A stretch of 64,000 bases of DNA from Zygnema cylindricum (GCA_037447655.1 JBBHKE010001852.1:1-64000); one strand, 5' to 3'. Shown: positions 44,901 to 54,208, counted from the first letter of the stretch. The notes: generated by a model not told the origin, from the sequence alone. Numbers and translations are program-made.

Positions 44901-46264
44901 GATGTAGAGACAAGGTTTTTACTCAGCTGTGGAATGTAAAGTACATCTGAGAATGTAAGTATAGAAGTCTTACCCTCCACTAAGACTTTCAGATCTACTG
45001 ATCCCACTAGATCTGTAGTAACCACTCTCCCATCCCCATACTCTATCTCTACAGTAGGAATCTTTCTTAACTTAGTGAAGAGTTCTTTATCACGACACAT
45101 ATGCATGGATGCACCTGAGTCGATGATCCATCCTTCCTGTGGAGCTTCCCGGATGGCTCCAAGGGCACACTTCTGCCTCCGAGGAATCTCCTTCTCCTCC
45201 AAACTCTCGTCAAGAAGAAGCTCCCCATCCTCCTCAGAGGACTCATCCTCGGTTTCTCCTGACACCTTTGTAACCACAAGTGCCTTTTTCTTCCCTCCGG
45301 AAGAACCCCCTCCACGGTTCTCTTGGAGCCTCAGCTCTGATAGCTTGACACAATCTGCAATAAAGTGCCCCGGCTTTTTGCAAAAATGACAAAGACCCTT
45401 TGGGGGCCTTTGTCCCCCTGAATGATCTCTTTCCCCTCTATAAGGTTTCTTCGGGTCCTTTCCCCATCGGTCCCCTCCTACTGCTAGAGCTTGAATGCTC
45501 TTTCCTCCTCTCCTAATCTCCATTGTGTTTTCCTGCACAAGTATCATCCTGACTACTGTGTTCCATTTCCATGAACTATCAGGCATTCCCTGTACTCGGT
45601 ACACTAAGTTTTCGAACTCATTTGGTAATTTCATGATAAGGGTGTTAACTTTCATTTTCATTGTACCTATCCACCCGGCACTTTCCATTTCTGAATACAA
45701 ACAAGAAAGATCATTACAGTAATCTAACATCTTTCCTCCTTTGTAAGTGTAACTCAATAGCTTTTGCTCAGCCAACTGGAGCTCCTGAATAGTTCCAGCT
45801 CTATAAATTTCCACCAAACTCACCCACAACTCCTCGGCCTTGTAAATGTGAAGATGAGGAGTGGCCAAACCTTGAGTGAGGTGCCTCAGAATGAAGTTCT
45901 TGGCAGCCATGTTTACATCCTCCCACATTTGAGTATCATTCTCCACGGTCTTCACGATTGCCGCTCCCGATACTGTGGCAATAGGAGTAAGGGGTGTCTC
46001 CTTCCCTTTCCCCTTTTCGGACACACTGCTGTCCCCATCATCTGCCTCCTCCGCCGAGGCAGCCGTTGTTGCAGGAAACCTTACTCCCCCAAATCCTGGT
46101 GGAGTTCCTGAAGGTGGACGTTTCACTTGTCCACTGACGATACCCCAGTATCGTTTTTCACACAAAGCTCCCATCATCATGGCTTCCCAATAGATGAACC
46201 CAGATCCATTGAAGGTGGGCACCCTAGAGGGTGGGCCCATAACCTGCAATTCTGTGTCCTCCAT
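41915..46264 (-). CDS. Copia G Gag-Pol polyprotein (1449 aa)
   Basis: Starts at ATG 46264, 20 bp inside the 5' LTR; residues 8-12 (VMGPP) are encoded by the primer-binding site. Gag spans about 1-290. A CCHC zinc knuckle is CHFCKKPGHFIADC (292-305). The aspartic protease has IIDSGASMHMC (Asp 382). The integrase HHCC finger has H514, H519, C548 and C551, and its core has D579, D642 and E678, a D,D35E spacing. A variable acidic linker (about 815-890) follows. RT spans about 950-1190, with Asp 1032 in QMDIKTAF and YVDD at 1117-1120. RNase H has Asp 1297, Glu 1337 and Asp 1373. The order PR-INT-RT-RH is diagnostic of Copia (Pseudoviridae). Gag and Pol are in one frame without a shift, so the Gag:Pol ratio must be set some other way. 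No defects seen. Confidence 0.96.
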   Translation of the reverse strand: MEDTELQVMGPPSRVPTFNGSGFIYWEAMMMGALCEKRYWGIVSGQVKRPPSGTPPGFGGVRFPATTAASAEEADDGDSSVSEKGKGKETPLTPIATVSGAAIVKTVENDTQMWEDVNMAAKNFILRHLTQGLATPHLHIYKAEELWVSLVEIYRAGTIQELQLAEQKLLSYTYKGGKMLDYCNDLSCLYSEMESAGWIGTMKMKVNTLIMKLPNEFENLVYRVQGMPDSSWKWNTVVRMILVQENTMEIRRGGKSIQALAVGGDRWGKDPKKPYRGERDHSGGQRPPKGLCHFCKKPGHFIADCVKLSELRLQENRGGGSSGGKKKALVVTKVSGETEDESSEEDGELLLDESLEEKEIPRRQKCALGAIREAPQEGWIIDSGASMHMCRDKELFTKLRKIPTVEIEYGDGRVVTTDLVGSVDLKVLVEGKTSILTFSDVLYIPQLSKNLVSTSVLDDKEFDTFTRKGVFTAKYGDEVYFTADKGSQGMFRLNLSNEKKNAYYVGVPKVMIWHKRLGHVHFDRLREMKKLGVVDGIEFGDNEMMDDCSGCAQGKAHRLPFPKAATYRGEKVLDLVHTDIWGPAKVPSVGGKRFMMTITDDWSRYSRVYFLKTKSEASTYFKEYKAWSEKLHETPIKRIRSDNGGEYTSNEFEEYLRDEGVQHQKTVPYNPEQNGVAERLNRTLGDSACSMLADKKIGKRFWAEAMNCANYIKNRVLTSAVKGVTPYERWVGRKPDISHLKVFGSQVYSLDTDRKNWKLDAKGKPGYFVGYDEDVKGYRVYDLAKKDIILVKHLVVMDEGKSFDPFKYTKKIRIRFESESEENSVVPEKDMSETVITDSGEIEDTGDSPETSHTPMDFEEMEEAGQDTVFMDRGADETVRRNPRLPSIPASEFEGGRRSSKRIQEKQAAHKVTKLSHPDEPQSYLEAVNSPEKERWIRAINDEMASIMEANTWELADCPPDRKPIGCKWVFKLKLNPDNTIERYKARLVAKGFTQKEGIDYEETFAPVVWFPSVRILLSLAAAEDMEIHQMDIKTAFLNGELEEEIFMRQPEGFVEEGEESKVCRLIKSLYGLKQAPRQWIKKLDEFLTDLGYIRISSDHSIYMFEDENGVIFIAIYVDDLLVLSKSLDNINRLKKDLRGRFDMKDLGEAKYILGIQMERDRGKKIIRLTQKEAIGNMLEKFQMENANSCTTPMDLKKVSDGSVEGGVMILDDQMSLEEREFMKSIPYRQVVGSLIYFMNCTRPDIAAAVGVLSRSLNDPRKRDWEAAKRVMRYLVGTRELWLHLGGEHTDITTWSDASYGDAPMRRCTSGYVLYVGEGACCWSSKQQKVVAQSTMEAEYMALCSAVKELMWVKSLLQELGFMKEGVHEIFCDNQAAIAIAANPKHHFKAKHMDIRLSFVREKVENKILNLVYRPDEEMVADMMTKPVPSPKLKYCREKCGLKEKLKLD
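46230..46244 (-). other. Primer-binding site of Copia G
   Basis: GGTTATGGGCCCACC on the minus strand directly adjoins the LTR end, with zero spacing. It is complementary over all 15 bases to nt 26-40 of plant tRNA-iMet (anticodon stem and loop), and lies within the polyprotein coding sequence. Confidence 0.82.
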
Positions 46265-47291
46265 TGGACCACAGAATACAGGAAGCCTCTAGATAGTATT
46301 TAACTAACCCACTTTAAGCCACAACCACTGCTGCCCAAGAAGGCAAACTGACAATTTGACTTCACCCCTGTGTAGCCTGGACTCCCCTGAGTTTGTAGAA
46401 AAAAGAATCACTGAAAACGGCCAACCAGGCGATAAGTTATAGGGTGGCAAAGATGCCAATTTATACAAACTCTCTAAGAGAGAGGACTATCTACCTAAAT
46501 TTTCCTAAGTCCTAGTTTTTCCTAATTCCCTCTCACAGCTCCTATCTACTGCCTGTACGAACCAATCACAAAACTGTATAGTACTAGAAAGTACTACCGC
46601 CGATGTACTTTATGTACGGCCTCTGTACGACAAGGCCATAAGTGGACGCGTGTATACTTTCCACTCATCCGTACGTTCCTCGGAATTCCCGCGACCGAAT
46701 GATGTCTCCCCACGTGGCGCCAGGTGATGCCACGTCGCTAAATGCCAAAGTGACCACTCCGGGATTTCGGCGATGATGTGTGCCGTTGGATTATATGCGA
46801 AACGTAATCTTGGCCGGAATAAATACTTGTGCGATATTTGTTCCGATGTAGAAATAAAATGCGTGGTATCCGTTTTGAATTAGCGTCGTACGACGTACTT
46901 TATAAAACTGTATATATGTACGCCGTAAACAGTTTTAGTTAAATGAACTTTATCCTTTCGAACTAAATATATATCTATCACATACCATAGCACTTAGCAT
47001 TGGTCCTAGTCTATTAGGATAAAGCTGACCGCTACCGGTCGATTTGACGAACCGCAGGTACCGGGATCAAATCTCTGGTCCGTCAAGTATATTTTTAGTA
47101 ACCTACTAAAAATAGCTGTCTGTTGAACTAAGGAAGCCATGGATCAACCTCTCTCTCTTTCCTTCAGTGACTACAGCAAGTATGGGGGCTAGAGAGCGGA
47201 GGTGGAGGCAGGCTGTCCGTCCTTTTCTTTTTCCTTTTATAAAAACATATTTAAACCTAGAAAATACTCTAGAAATCTATAAATTTCAACA
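46245..47291 (-). repeat. 5' LTR of Copia G
   Basis: 1047 bp. In the element's sense it begins TGTTGAAATT. A stem-loop around ACTTGCTGTAGTCACTGAA follows (about 47205-47150). An antisense tRNA-like stretch lies on the plus strand at about 47006-47085, with a D-arm-like TTAGGATAAAGC and a T-arm-like GGGATCAAATC. A TATA-like GTATAAATT is at about 46458-46466, roughly 195 bp before the ATG. The LTR therefore supplies promoter, leader and start codon. Confidence 0.92.
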
Positions 47292-47296
47292 AAATT

Positions 47297-47713
47297 ATCC
47301 TGGCCCAACAAGGCCAGATGTAATAGACAAGAAGTCGCTATCCAAGACCAATCACGGTCATATCTAAAGAAAATGTAACCACAATGCCTATGCCGAAAAG
47401 AAGGCACAGCCTTCGGTCGAATCCTAACCCCTCTAGGTTATCGCGCTTAACAACCTATCATGCGCCTGCAACCACAATGGACCCGATTACTCACCTGGAG
47501 AGATCGTTAAGGTCTCCCAGCGATGCTCCAACCTCCCCCCAATTCCGAATCGTCGAAAAGAGATCACAGCTCAAAATACCAACGTAGTTAGTAGCCTGTT
47601 AGGGCATGCGTATCAGCACTAGGGCACGCGTATCAGCACTATGCCACGCTCTGCCCGTCTATAAAGCAATGATAATTCTCCTGATAATTCGTGCAACCTA
47701 ATATTTATATATA
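47297..47713 (-). other. Leader of the methyltransferase element, right part; no gene
   Basis: Continues the 41-bp repeat leader after the Copia G insertion (units at 47297-47365). It then becomes unique sequence with a two-copy tandem of about 22 bp ('agggcacgcgtatcagcact', 47602-47645). It ends at the TRIM. It may include the start of that element's LTR, but the partner is not in the window. Confidence 0.4.
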
Positions 47714-47765
47714 TGTTGATTTCCTAGAAATCCGGGATTCGGCATGTTCCACACTTGGGAAAATT

Positions 47766-47836
47766 GAGCCGGCCAGGGTTCGAACCTGGGACCTTTCACT
47801 TCAGTTGCGAACGCACTACCACTGTGCCACCAGCTC
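47766..47836 (-). tRNA. tRNA-like gene in TRIM LTR, copy 1 (anticodon CUG?)
   Basis: 71 nt on the minus strand fold into a complete cloverleaf. The acceptor stem GAGCTGG/CCGGCTC has seven pairs, one G-U. The D stem GCAC/GTGC has the loop AGTGGTA. The anticodon stem TTCGC/GTGAA has the loop AACTGAA. The T stem CCAGG/CCTGG has the canonical loop TTCGAAC. The A box TGGCACAGTGG and the B box GGTTCGAACCC match Pol III consensus, and TTTT follows two bases after the end (47763-47760). The loop would give anticodon CTG (Gln), but position 33 is A instead of the invariant U, so use in translation is doubtful. No second-family tRNA identity is clear. Confidence 0.65.
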
Positions 47837-48050
47837 GATGTTGAGACTGGCGGGTCCGTACCCATTTATTACAGGCGGCTCGAGTATGGATATTTCCATA
47901 TTCTACCCCGTATTGGACCGGCTTCACGTGCCAATCCAACACCCCCCCTCACGGGAAAGCCGGTCAAACCATCCGCAATCCCGCTGGCTCCGATACCATG
48001 TTGATTTCCTAGAAATCCGGGATTCGGCATGTTCCACACTTGGGAAAATT

Positions 48051-48121
48051 GAGCCGGCCAGGGTTCGAACCTGGGACCTTTCACTTCAGCTGCGAACGCA
48101 CTACCACTGTGCCACCAGCTC
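48051..48121 (-). tRNA. tRNA-like gene in TRIM LTR, copy 2
   Basis: Identical to copy 1 except that the anticodon loop reads AGCTGAA, so position 33 is G. All four stems, both Pol III boxes and the TTTT run (48048-48045) are kept. Confidence 0.65.
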
Positions 48122-48425
48122 GATGTTGAGACTGGCGGGTCCGTACCCATTTATTACGGGCGGCTCGAGTATGGATATTTCCATATTCTACCCCGTATTG
48201 GACCGGCTTCACGTGCCAATCCAACAATATATATATATTTTCTTAGTGTTTTTTTTTATTTTTTTTTGTTATAAGATTTTAAATTTTCTAGGTTTTCTGA
48301 GTGAGTTAATCCGGTAGGAAGAAAGAAAAGAAAACGATATCGGACAGTTCAACAATCTCAAATCAAACAACTCAAAAACCAACTAGGCAACAAATAAAAT
48401 GAAAACAACGAATAACATAAATATA

Positions 48426-48427
<2 letters not shown>

Positions 48428-48484
<57 letters not shown>
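48428..48484. repeat. (TA)n microsatellite
   Basis: An uninterrupted TA run of more than 25 units. Neighbouring sequence is AT-rich. Confidence 0.95.
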
Positions 48485-48488
<4 letters not shown>

Positions 48489-49700
48489 TTTATTTTTTCC
48501 TTTAATTACTACAAATTCAAAACAACTAGACAAGTGACACAAGGAATAAAGAAAAATAGAAATGAAACGAATTAAAATAAACTATACATAAGAAAAAAAT
48601 TGGCACAGGGAATAAAGAAAATTAGGAAGAAACAAATTAAGTACGGGAATATTTGCGACCGTAGCAAATAGGCTTTGAAGTCTTTTAATATTCCCTACAG
48701 GAGTCCAACCAGCGGACCAGAAACCCTTCCCTAACCGGTTGAAGGAGCCGAGATAGTTGATATTCCCACAAAGCCGGACAAGGCTGGAACTATACCGCAA
48801 AGTCAGCGCTCTGACAGCAAAAAAACACCAAATCCGCACAACACAATTCATACACCACGACAAGTATAACACATTCTAGAGGGAAACCTTGCAGGCTGGC
48901 TTGCGCAGGTAGATTAGGTAAGGTCTGAATACAAAGAGAAAGAGAAGCTCAGAGACAATTACTAGCATTAAACTATGGGTCTGAAAAAGGAAAAACCCTA
49001 ACTCAAAACTAGCGTGCCACTAAATATTTAGGCGAAACCCTAACGATAGAGTACGACAAATCCCGAGAATAATGCTTGTCAAAAAACGACAACCTTCCAA
49101 TGTTGGATTCCCGTACTTAATTTGCAAAAGTTACTATCTCGCCAAATGGCATTTATCCTATGCTTTCACTAATCCGTACGACTACACTAATTCCTACATG
49201 TATCTGAGTAGGCAAGTTTCTATATTAAAACGCTGCCAGTTTCAAGAGACGACCGCTGCGTGGCCGCCTCGGACTGCCTTACATCTACACCTTGAGGATG
49301 AAAACCCTCCCTAAGCTAAGCAAAAATGATGCATGAACCTCCAAGGGTTCATGATTTCAGACATATGTTATGTTTGTAACCGTTTGAATTCCTGACGTCT
49401 GATGCCGTACCACGGCCAGTTCCACGCTGATTTCACATCCTGTTCCTGTGGTGCCGTACAAGAGTATATTCTGACCTTTGTCCCCTAAGAATCTCTTGTT
49501 GTACTCTCGGATATGAACCTGTCACGTCACTGAAACATCAATTAGTACACAATTAAATCATAATACTCGCTGACGTCTTACGGCATGACAATCATACAAA
49601 TGGATGGTAAAAGGGAGAGGTTTTGTGGCTTGTAATACATGTTTCACAGTTTATCAATAAAAGTCAACAAACAGTACATCAACAATTAACACTCACACAT
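48485..49700. other. No gene recognised
   Basis: AT-rich DNA with short open frames only. None shows a family motif or typical exon structure. Confidence 0.4.
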
Positions 49701-49779
49701 GTTCAACTTTGGTCGGCACGGATAATTCAAGAGGACTTTTTTGTAAGTGTTTTAAAAAAACGGAGGCGAAAACAAGTGA

Positions 49780-50695
49780 CCGAAAAAAAAATGCGAAAAT
49801 GGTGGCGTTGATATGTTGCGAGGATCTTCGACCATTTTCGATAGTCGACAGTTTAGGCATGATTTATTTTGAAATCCATTTAGGATCCCTTTAATGTATT
49901 TTTCATTATAAACTTGTTTTGTTTATACATTTTTATATTTTAGCTTCATCACTATTTTCTTATCAATAATTTATATTTGTACGCTTATTTTATTCTTTTA
50001 TTATTCATTGTTTGCCATGTTGTTGTTTTTTATTTGACTATCCATAAAAAAAAAATTTTTTGGTAGAAACCTTTTTTATTGATCATGGTTAGTTATCATA
50101 CGATATTTTCTCTTTTTTTTTTCCAAGGTTTTTAAACATTTTGTTGAACATTGCTTGATGTTGGTTTTTCGTCCAGCAAAAATGTTGACAACGACCAATA
50201 ACTCCCGCCCGACAACAGCGTAAAAAACCACATTATATCTTCTACCAAAGATATTCGTAGTTTGAACATCCGAAAACTTAGAGAAAATATTGATATCAAT
50301 ATTTTTGTCGTATTTACGACCCATCTCTCGACCGAGACAATAAGAAAAACCTCGTTCACGTGAGTAACCGCCCATTTTATTGACAAATAATTTAAACTCC
50401 ATGCAATGACGCTTCAGGTCGATCATTTTTTGGACGAAAAACATACCGTGGAAAATGTTTGAATGGCTTTCAAAAATTATTTGACCAAATTTGAAATGTC
50501 TAATTTTGATGTTTTTAAAAATTGTTGCGTTGTTGTGACCAACAGTGGCTCTAACATATGTGCGGTTGAAGGTCTACCGAATATGATTATTTTGATACCT
50601 TGCGCGGACCACAAAACTGCTACAATTGTGACAACGATTTTGAACAAGAGTGGAACATCCAAAAAATACAAATATGATGTGGAAGTTCTATAATT
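49780..50695 (+). pseudogene. hAT-family transposase remnant
   Basis: Reading through stops, the plus strand gives MVALICCEDLRPFSIVDSLG (about 49800), the conserved segment before the hAT catalytic domain. About 300 bases later it gives TTHLSTETIRKTSFT and VTAHFIDK, which correspond to the DIWT/first-catalytic region with the Asp changed to His. Then come LQVDHFLDEKHTVENV, a stop, MAFKNYLTKF, NCCVVVTNSGSNICA and IPCADHKTATIVTTILNK. Cut-and-paste transposition is therefore no longer possible. The BED zinc finger and the C-terminal dimerisation domain are not seen. Confidence 0.75.
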
Positions 50696-50699
50696 ATTT

Positions 50700-51030
50700 G
50701 ATCTAATTTGTAACAGTAATAAGGGGTCGAACTTATTTATAATCGGGTAGTTAAGAGTGTAGAATATAGAGTTATGAATTTAGTAGATGTCCGTGAAATA
50801 ATCGTACAAATTGAAGTTGTATTTATAAAGTTATAGCGATTGGTGTATTTAGGTGATAGCGCGAGGCCAAACTAACGAGTGAGTGTTCGTTGTAGCGGGT
50901 TAAGGGTCAAATTAGTAGCTGAATTTCAGGCGTACGGTTTATACAGTACTAAAAGAATCAATAAGTCGTTTGGTATGCGTGATGGTTTGTTTCGTACAAT
51001 TTTAAGTACGAAACGTCATTTTCACTATAT
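50700..51030 (+). repeat. Dispersed repeat, copy 2 (downstream of hAT remnant)
   Basis: Matches the reverse complement of 4630-5060 over several hundred bases with point and length differences. It lies directly after the transposase remnant and may be the element's 3' non-coding end. Confidence 0.65.
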
Positions 51031-51604
51031 TTAATTCCGTTATTTATATTTGCTAATTGATTTTCCATGTGAAACACTAAGATTCTTTTTTTAAGCATAC
51101 ATAATAAAAACTTTACCTTTTTTGCATTATTCATAACATGTTATCGTAGTCGAAAGAAAAACTGTCCAAAAAATGTAGCGATTTTTTTTGATTTGCGAGA
51201 GAATAAACATTAATATAAGAGTTTAAACATTCATCTAAGAGTTACACGCAAAATAAAGAAAAAAACTCTTTAGGGAGGTAAATGTCGAGGAACAAAATTA
51301 TTCGTCGGTTTCGGTTATCTATTTTTTTTACTCTTGCGACCTCTAAATGTTTGAATGGGCTGACTTTATTAAAAAGCGCGATGTTAAACCATCTGAGTCC
51401 ATGGGAACAAGGGGGGGGGGTGTCGTCATTAAGGAGTTTCGAATTGACGCATAGAGTACGGATCGATAAATATCGATTTTTGCTGGGTAAAAAAATGGTA
51501 CATATTGGTAACGGTAAAAGGTGACCGATACACAACACTAAATTTTACACGGTATATCGCCAGTCCGTACCCACAAAATTACACGGTGTACAATGTAGGC
51601 AGTA

Positions 51605-51838
51605 CAGTACACCGTGTATCGCTATTACCGTTAATATTAAAATTGCCAGTTAAAACGTCTTTTATCCGTACATATTTGTTCGATTTTATAATTGAGACCA
51701 CCAATCGGACGCTGATATTCTTACGTTTCAATCGCAACCGTCGGATCCACAATCCGACATGTGTGTACGGAGAAAAGATGTTTAAGTGGCAAAAAAAACA
51801 TTAACACTAATAGGCTAATAGCGATTCACGGTGTACTG
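51605..51838. mobile_element. MITE, 234 bp, TA-flanked
   Basis: Terminal inverted repeats CAGTACACCGTGtATCGCTATTA (left) and its complement (right, one mismatch in the first 20). TA dinucleotides at 51603-51604 and 51839-51840 fit a Tc1/mariner-type target. It has no coding capacity. Confidence 0.7.
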
Positions 51839-52382
51839 TAGCGAGTAACGAGGCTGACCTGCCAGCAAGTTGACGGCCGTCGGATCATTTGACTCGGTGG
51901 ATTTCGTACCAGCTTCCTCGACAATGAAAACGAATTATATATTTTCATTTTTCAATAACGGTTTAGGCGGCCTAGGATTTTGGACCAATCGTGGTCGTCC
52001 GTTTTTTCTTCTTAGCATTAAGATATAGGTGTACCCAAGGAGGCTCACCTACAATTATAGGGTTTCTAACTTTTTCTGCCCGCCCTTGCAGCAACATAAA
52101 TACCAGGATCCGTACAGTACTTCGCTGTAGCAGAGTGATTAATGATGAGTGGGAACTGCGATTGTACGATTGTAGTCTCCCTTGTAGGACTTGTGGCCAA
52201 CGACAATCAAGTACGGCAACATGTGTTCTCAACGGGAAGTCTTCCGTACTTTTTTTCATTTTGAATTTCAGGGACACGTGGTTATATCGATGGCCTTTGC
52301 AACTTTAGAATGGAGTGTTCCGATGGCCATTCTAGCATAGTGCAAATTATTGTACGATGCTGAAGTGAGAAGAAGTGAAAAT

Positions 52383-52896
52383 CACTGTAAACCGCGAATC
52401 ATAATTAGAGTAGATAAAAAATAAGAGTAAAAAAAGAGAAAAATAATAATTAGTGTTATGAACTCTAATTTGTGTGATATAACTTTTTCAAAAAGGAATT
52501 TACTCTAATTTATTTAGGTATTATAATTTGACGCGCTGAATATCTCTACTGTAAATTAGGTATTCGTACAGAATCTGACAAAATGTACAGTTTATCGTCA
52601 CTATGACGTTTGCATTACCCGGTTTGTTAAAACGCAGTTACACGATAACGGCCTGTATTAAATCATTGTTTGTACTTTTTTACTTAATAAAGTACAACTT
52701 TGCACGGTCAGATACCGGCCGGACGCCACACTATTTAAAACGACACTGTATTAGAGTTATTAACGCTCATTCAAAATGTACCTTAAATAGTATAATGAAA
52801 AAACTAGAATCGTTTACTCTATTTAACGTGATAGAGTCAAAATTTAGGGCGATCGAATTAGCGTTATTTACTCTAATTACGATTCGCGGTATACTG
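52383..52896 (+). mobile_element. MITE-like element, copy L
   Basis: About 514 bp. It starts near CACTGTAAACCGCGAATC and ends with the complementary GATTCGCGGTATACTG, followed by TA. Its terminal sequence is related to that of the 51605 MITE. It is rich in 'actctaatt' motifs. Copy R is a near full-length inverted duplicate. Confidence 0.65.
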
Positions 52897-53697
52897 TACT
52901 TTTGTGCTACACTCTGGTTAGAACTATAAACGGTCAACTCACTTACTCGGTGTACAAATTATGGATATCTTTAGTGCAGAAATTGCAACGGTTAAACACA
53001 TCTCTATTTGAAGAGAGAATAAGGCTTTATTGTCAAAACCGCGATGGTTAAACCACCTAAGTACAAAGCGTGATTGGAAATGTAAAAATGTTAACTACCA
53101 TTAAAGGCTACATTTATAAAAAGTCAATAAACACAAAAACTACAGTAGCTAAACAAAACTAAAAACAAAACCACTAAGAGCAATAAAAACTAAAACAAAT
53201 TCCAAAACCAAATTACCATAGCACTAAAAAACAACACTATACACAAACTCTAAAAGATAGACTGGGCTGTTGGCCCAAAATCTAAAACAAGTCCACAATA
53301 AAGGTCGGAACGACAAATATCATCAATATGCACCGGGTGGCGCGGAGGTAAATCTCGTAACCCACGACCATCGGTCACCATCGTGCTTTGTCGGACAAGG
53401 GCGGAAACTTGAGACCGTTGACGCGCAACAGATATACGTTGTCGGTAAAAAGCCAACATGAGAGTTGGCGAAGGGCTCACAGGTCCCCGAACTTCAAACG
53501 TCCGCCGCGCGCAATCGCGGATGAAATTGTCAAACTACGAGTTAAGGTCCCAAATATCTCCACAGCAAACGGTACGAAGTTATCAACTGGGTCTCGGTGA
53601 GCGTAATCCCGTTCTTTAGAGGCCGCTGCATCCCGAGCCGCAACACCCGTATGTAACGCCGCACGCGTGGAGACATGGGATCCCATAGGATCTGAGT

Positions 53698-54208
53698 GGA
53701 CTACACCGCGAATCGTAAATAAAGTAAATTACTCTAATATGGCCGCTCGAAATTTCGACTCTATCGCATGAAATAGAGTAAATGATTCTAATTTTTTCAT
53801 TATTCTATTTAAGTTAAAGTTTAATTAGCGTTTTTAATTCTAATATAGGTTATTTTTAAATAGTGTGGAGTACGGACGACCTCCGACCGTGCAAAATTGT
53901 ACTTTATTAAGTAAAAAAGTACAAATAATGATTTAATACAGGCTGTTATCATGTAATTGCGTTTTAACAAACCGAGTAGTGCAAACGTCATAGTGACGAT
54001 AAACTGTAACGTTTTGCCAAATTCTGTACGAATACCTTATTTACAGTAGAGGATATTAGCGTGCCAAATTAGAGTACTTAAATAAATTAGAGTAAACTTC
54101 ATAGTTGAAACAGCTCTATCACATAAATTAGCGTTCATTACTCCAATTATTTGTTTTAGTTTTTGAACTCTAATTTTTTCATTACTCTAATTACGATTCG
54201 CGGTGTAC
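53698..54208 (-). mobile_element. MITE-like element, copy R (inverted)
   Basis: The reverse complement aligns along its length with 52383-52896. Shared blocks include 'ctctactgtaaat', 'gtattcgtacagaat', 'tatcgtcactatgacgtttgca' (22 bases of overlap, given in part) and 'gtactttattaagtaaaaaagtac'-like palindromic DNA. An 801-bp spacer separates the two copies. Confidence 0.65.

Larger units (their letters stand above)
40850..47296 (-). mobile_element. Copia element G, structurally intact
   Basis: The target duplication AAATT is at 40850-40854 and 47292-47296. The LTRs are 40855-41901 (3') and 46245-47291 (5'), each 1047 bp, starting TGTTGAAATT and ending ATTGCA on the minus strand. I count five base differences between them. 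The primer-binding site is at 46230-46244 (minus), and a polypurine tract, AAAATAAGGGGAG, lies just upstream of the 3' LTR (about 41902-41914). A single uninterrupted polyprotein frame lies between. All parts needed for transposition appear present, so this is a candidate active copy and reference for the broken relatives A, C, E and F. Confidence 0.93.
47714..48226 (-). mobile_element. TRIM with tRNA-bearing LTRs
   Basis: A 513-bp terminal-repeat retrotransposon in miniature. Two 228-bp LTRs (47714-47941 and 47999-48226) begin TGTTGGATTGG and end GGAAATCAACA on the minus strand. They flank a 57-bp internal piece. That piece holds a primer-binding site TGGTATCGGAGCC directly at the LTR end (tRNA-iMet 3' end, one mismatch) and a G-rich polypurine tract, GTGAGGGGGGG, before the second LTR. 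ATATA flanks both ends but lies in an AT repeat, so it is weak as a target duplication. The LTRs differ at two positions. It codes for nothing and must use enzymes from other elements. Confidence 0.88.

Noticed and set aside
47691-48317. 208-codon open frame across the TRIM
   Set aside because: It reads the TRIM LTRs on the wrong strand, so the same peptide appears twice. No protein motif; a shadow of the repeat.
50076-50444. 122-codon minus-strand open frame
   Set aside because: The hAT transposase motifs lie on the plus strand of the same stretch; the minus-strand frame is a shadow.
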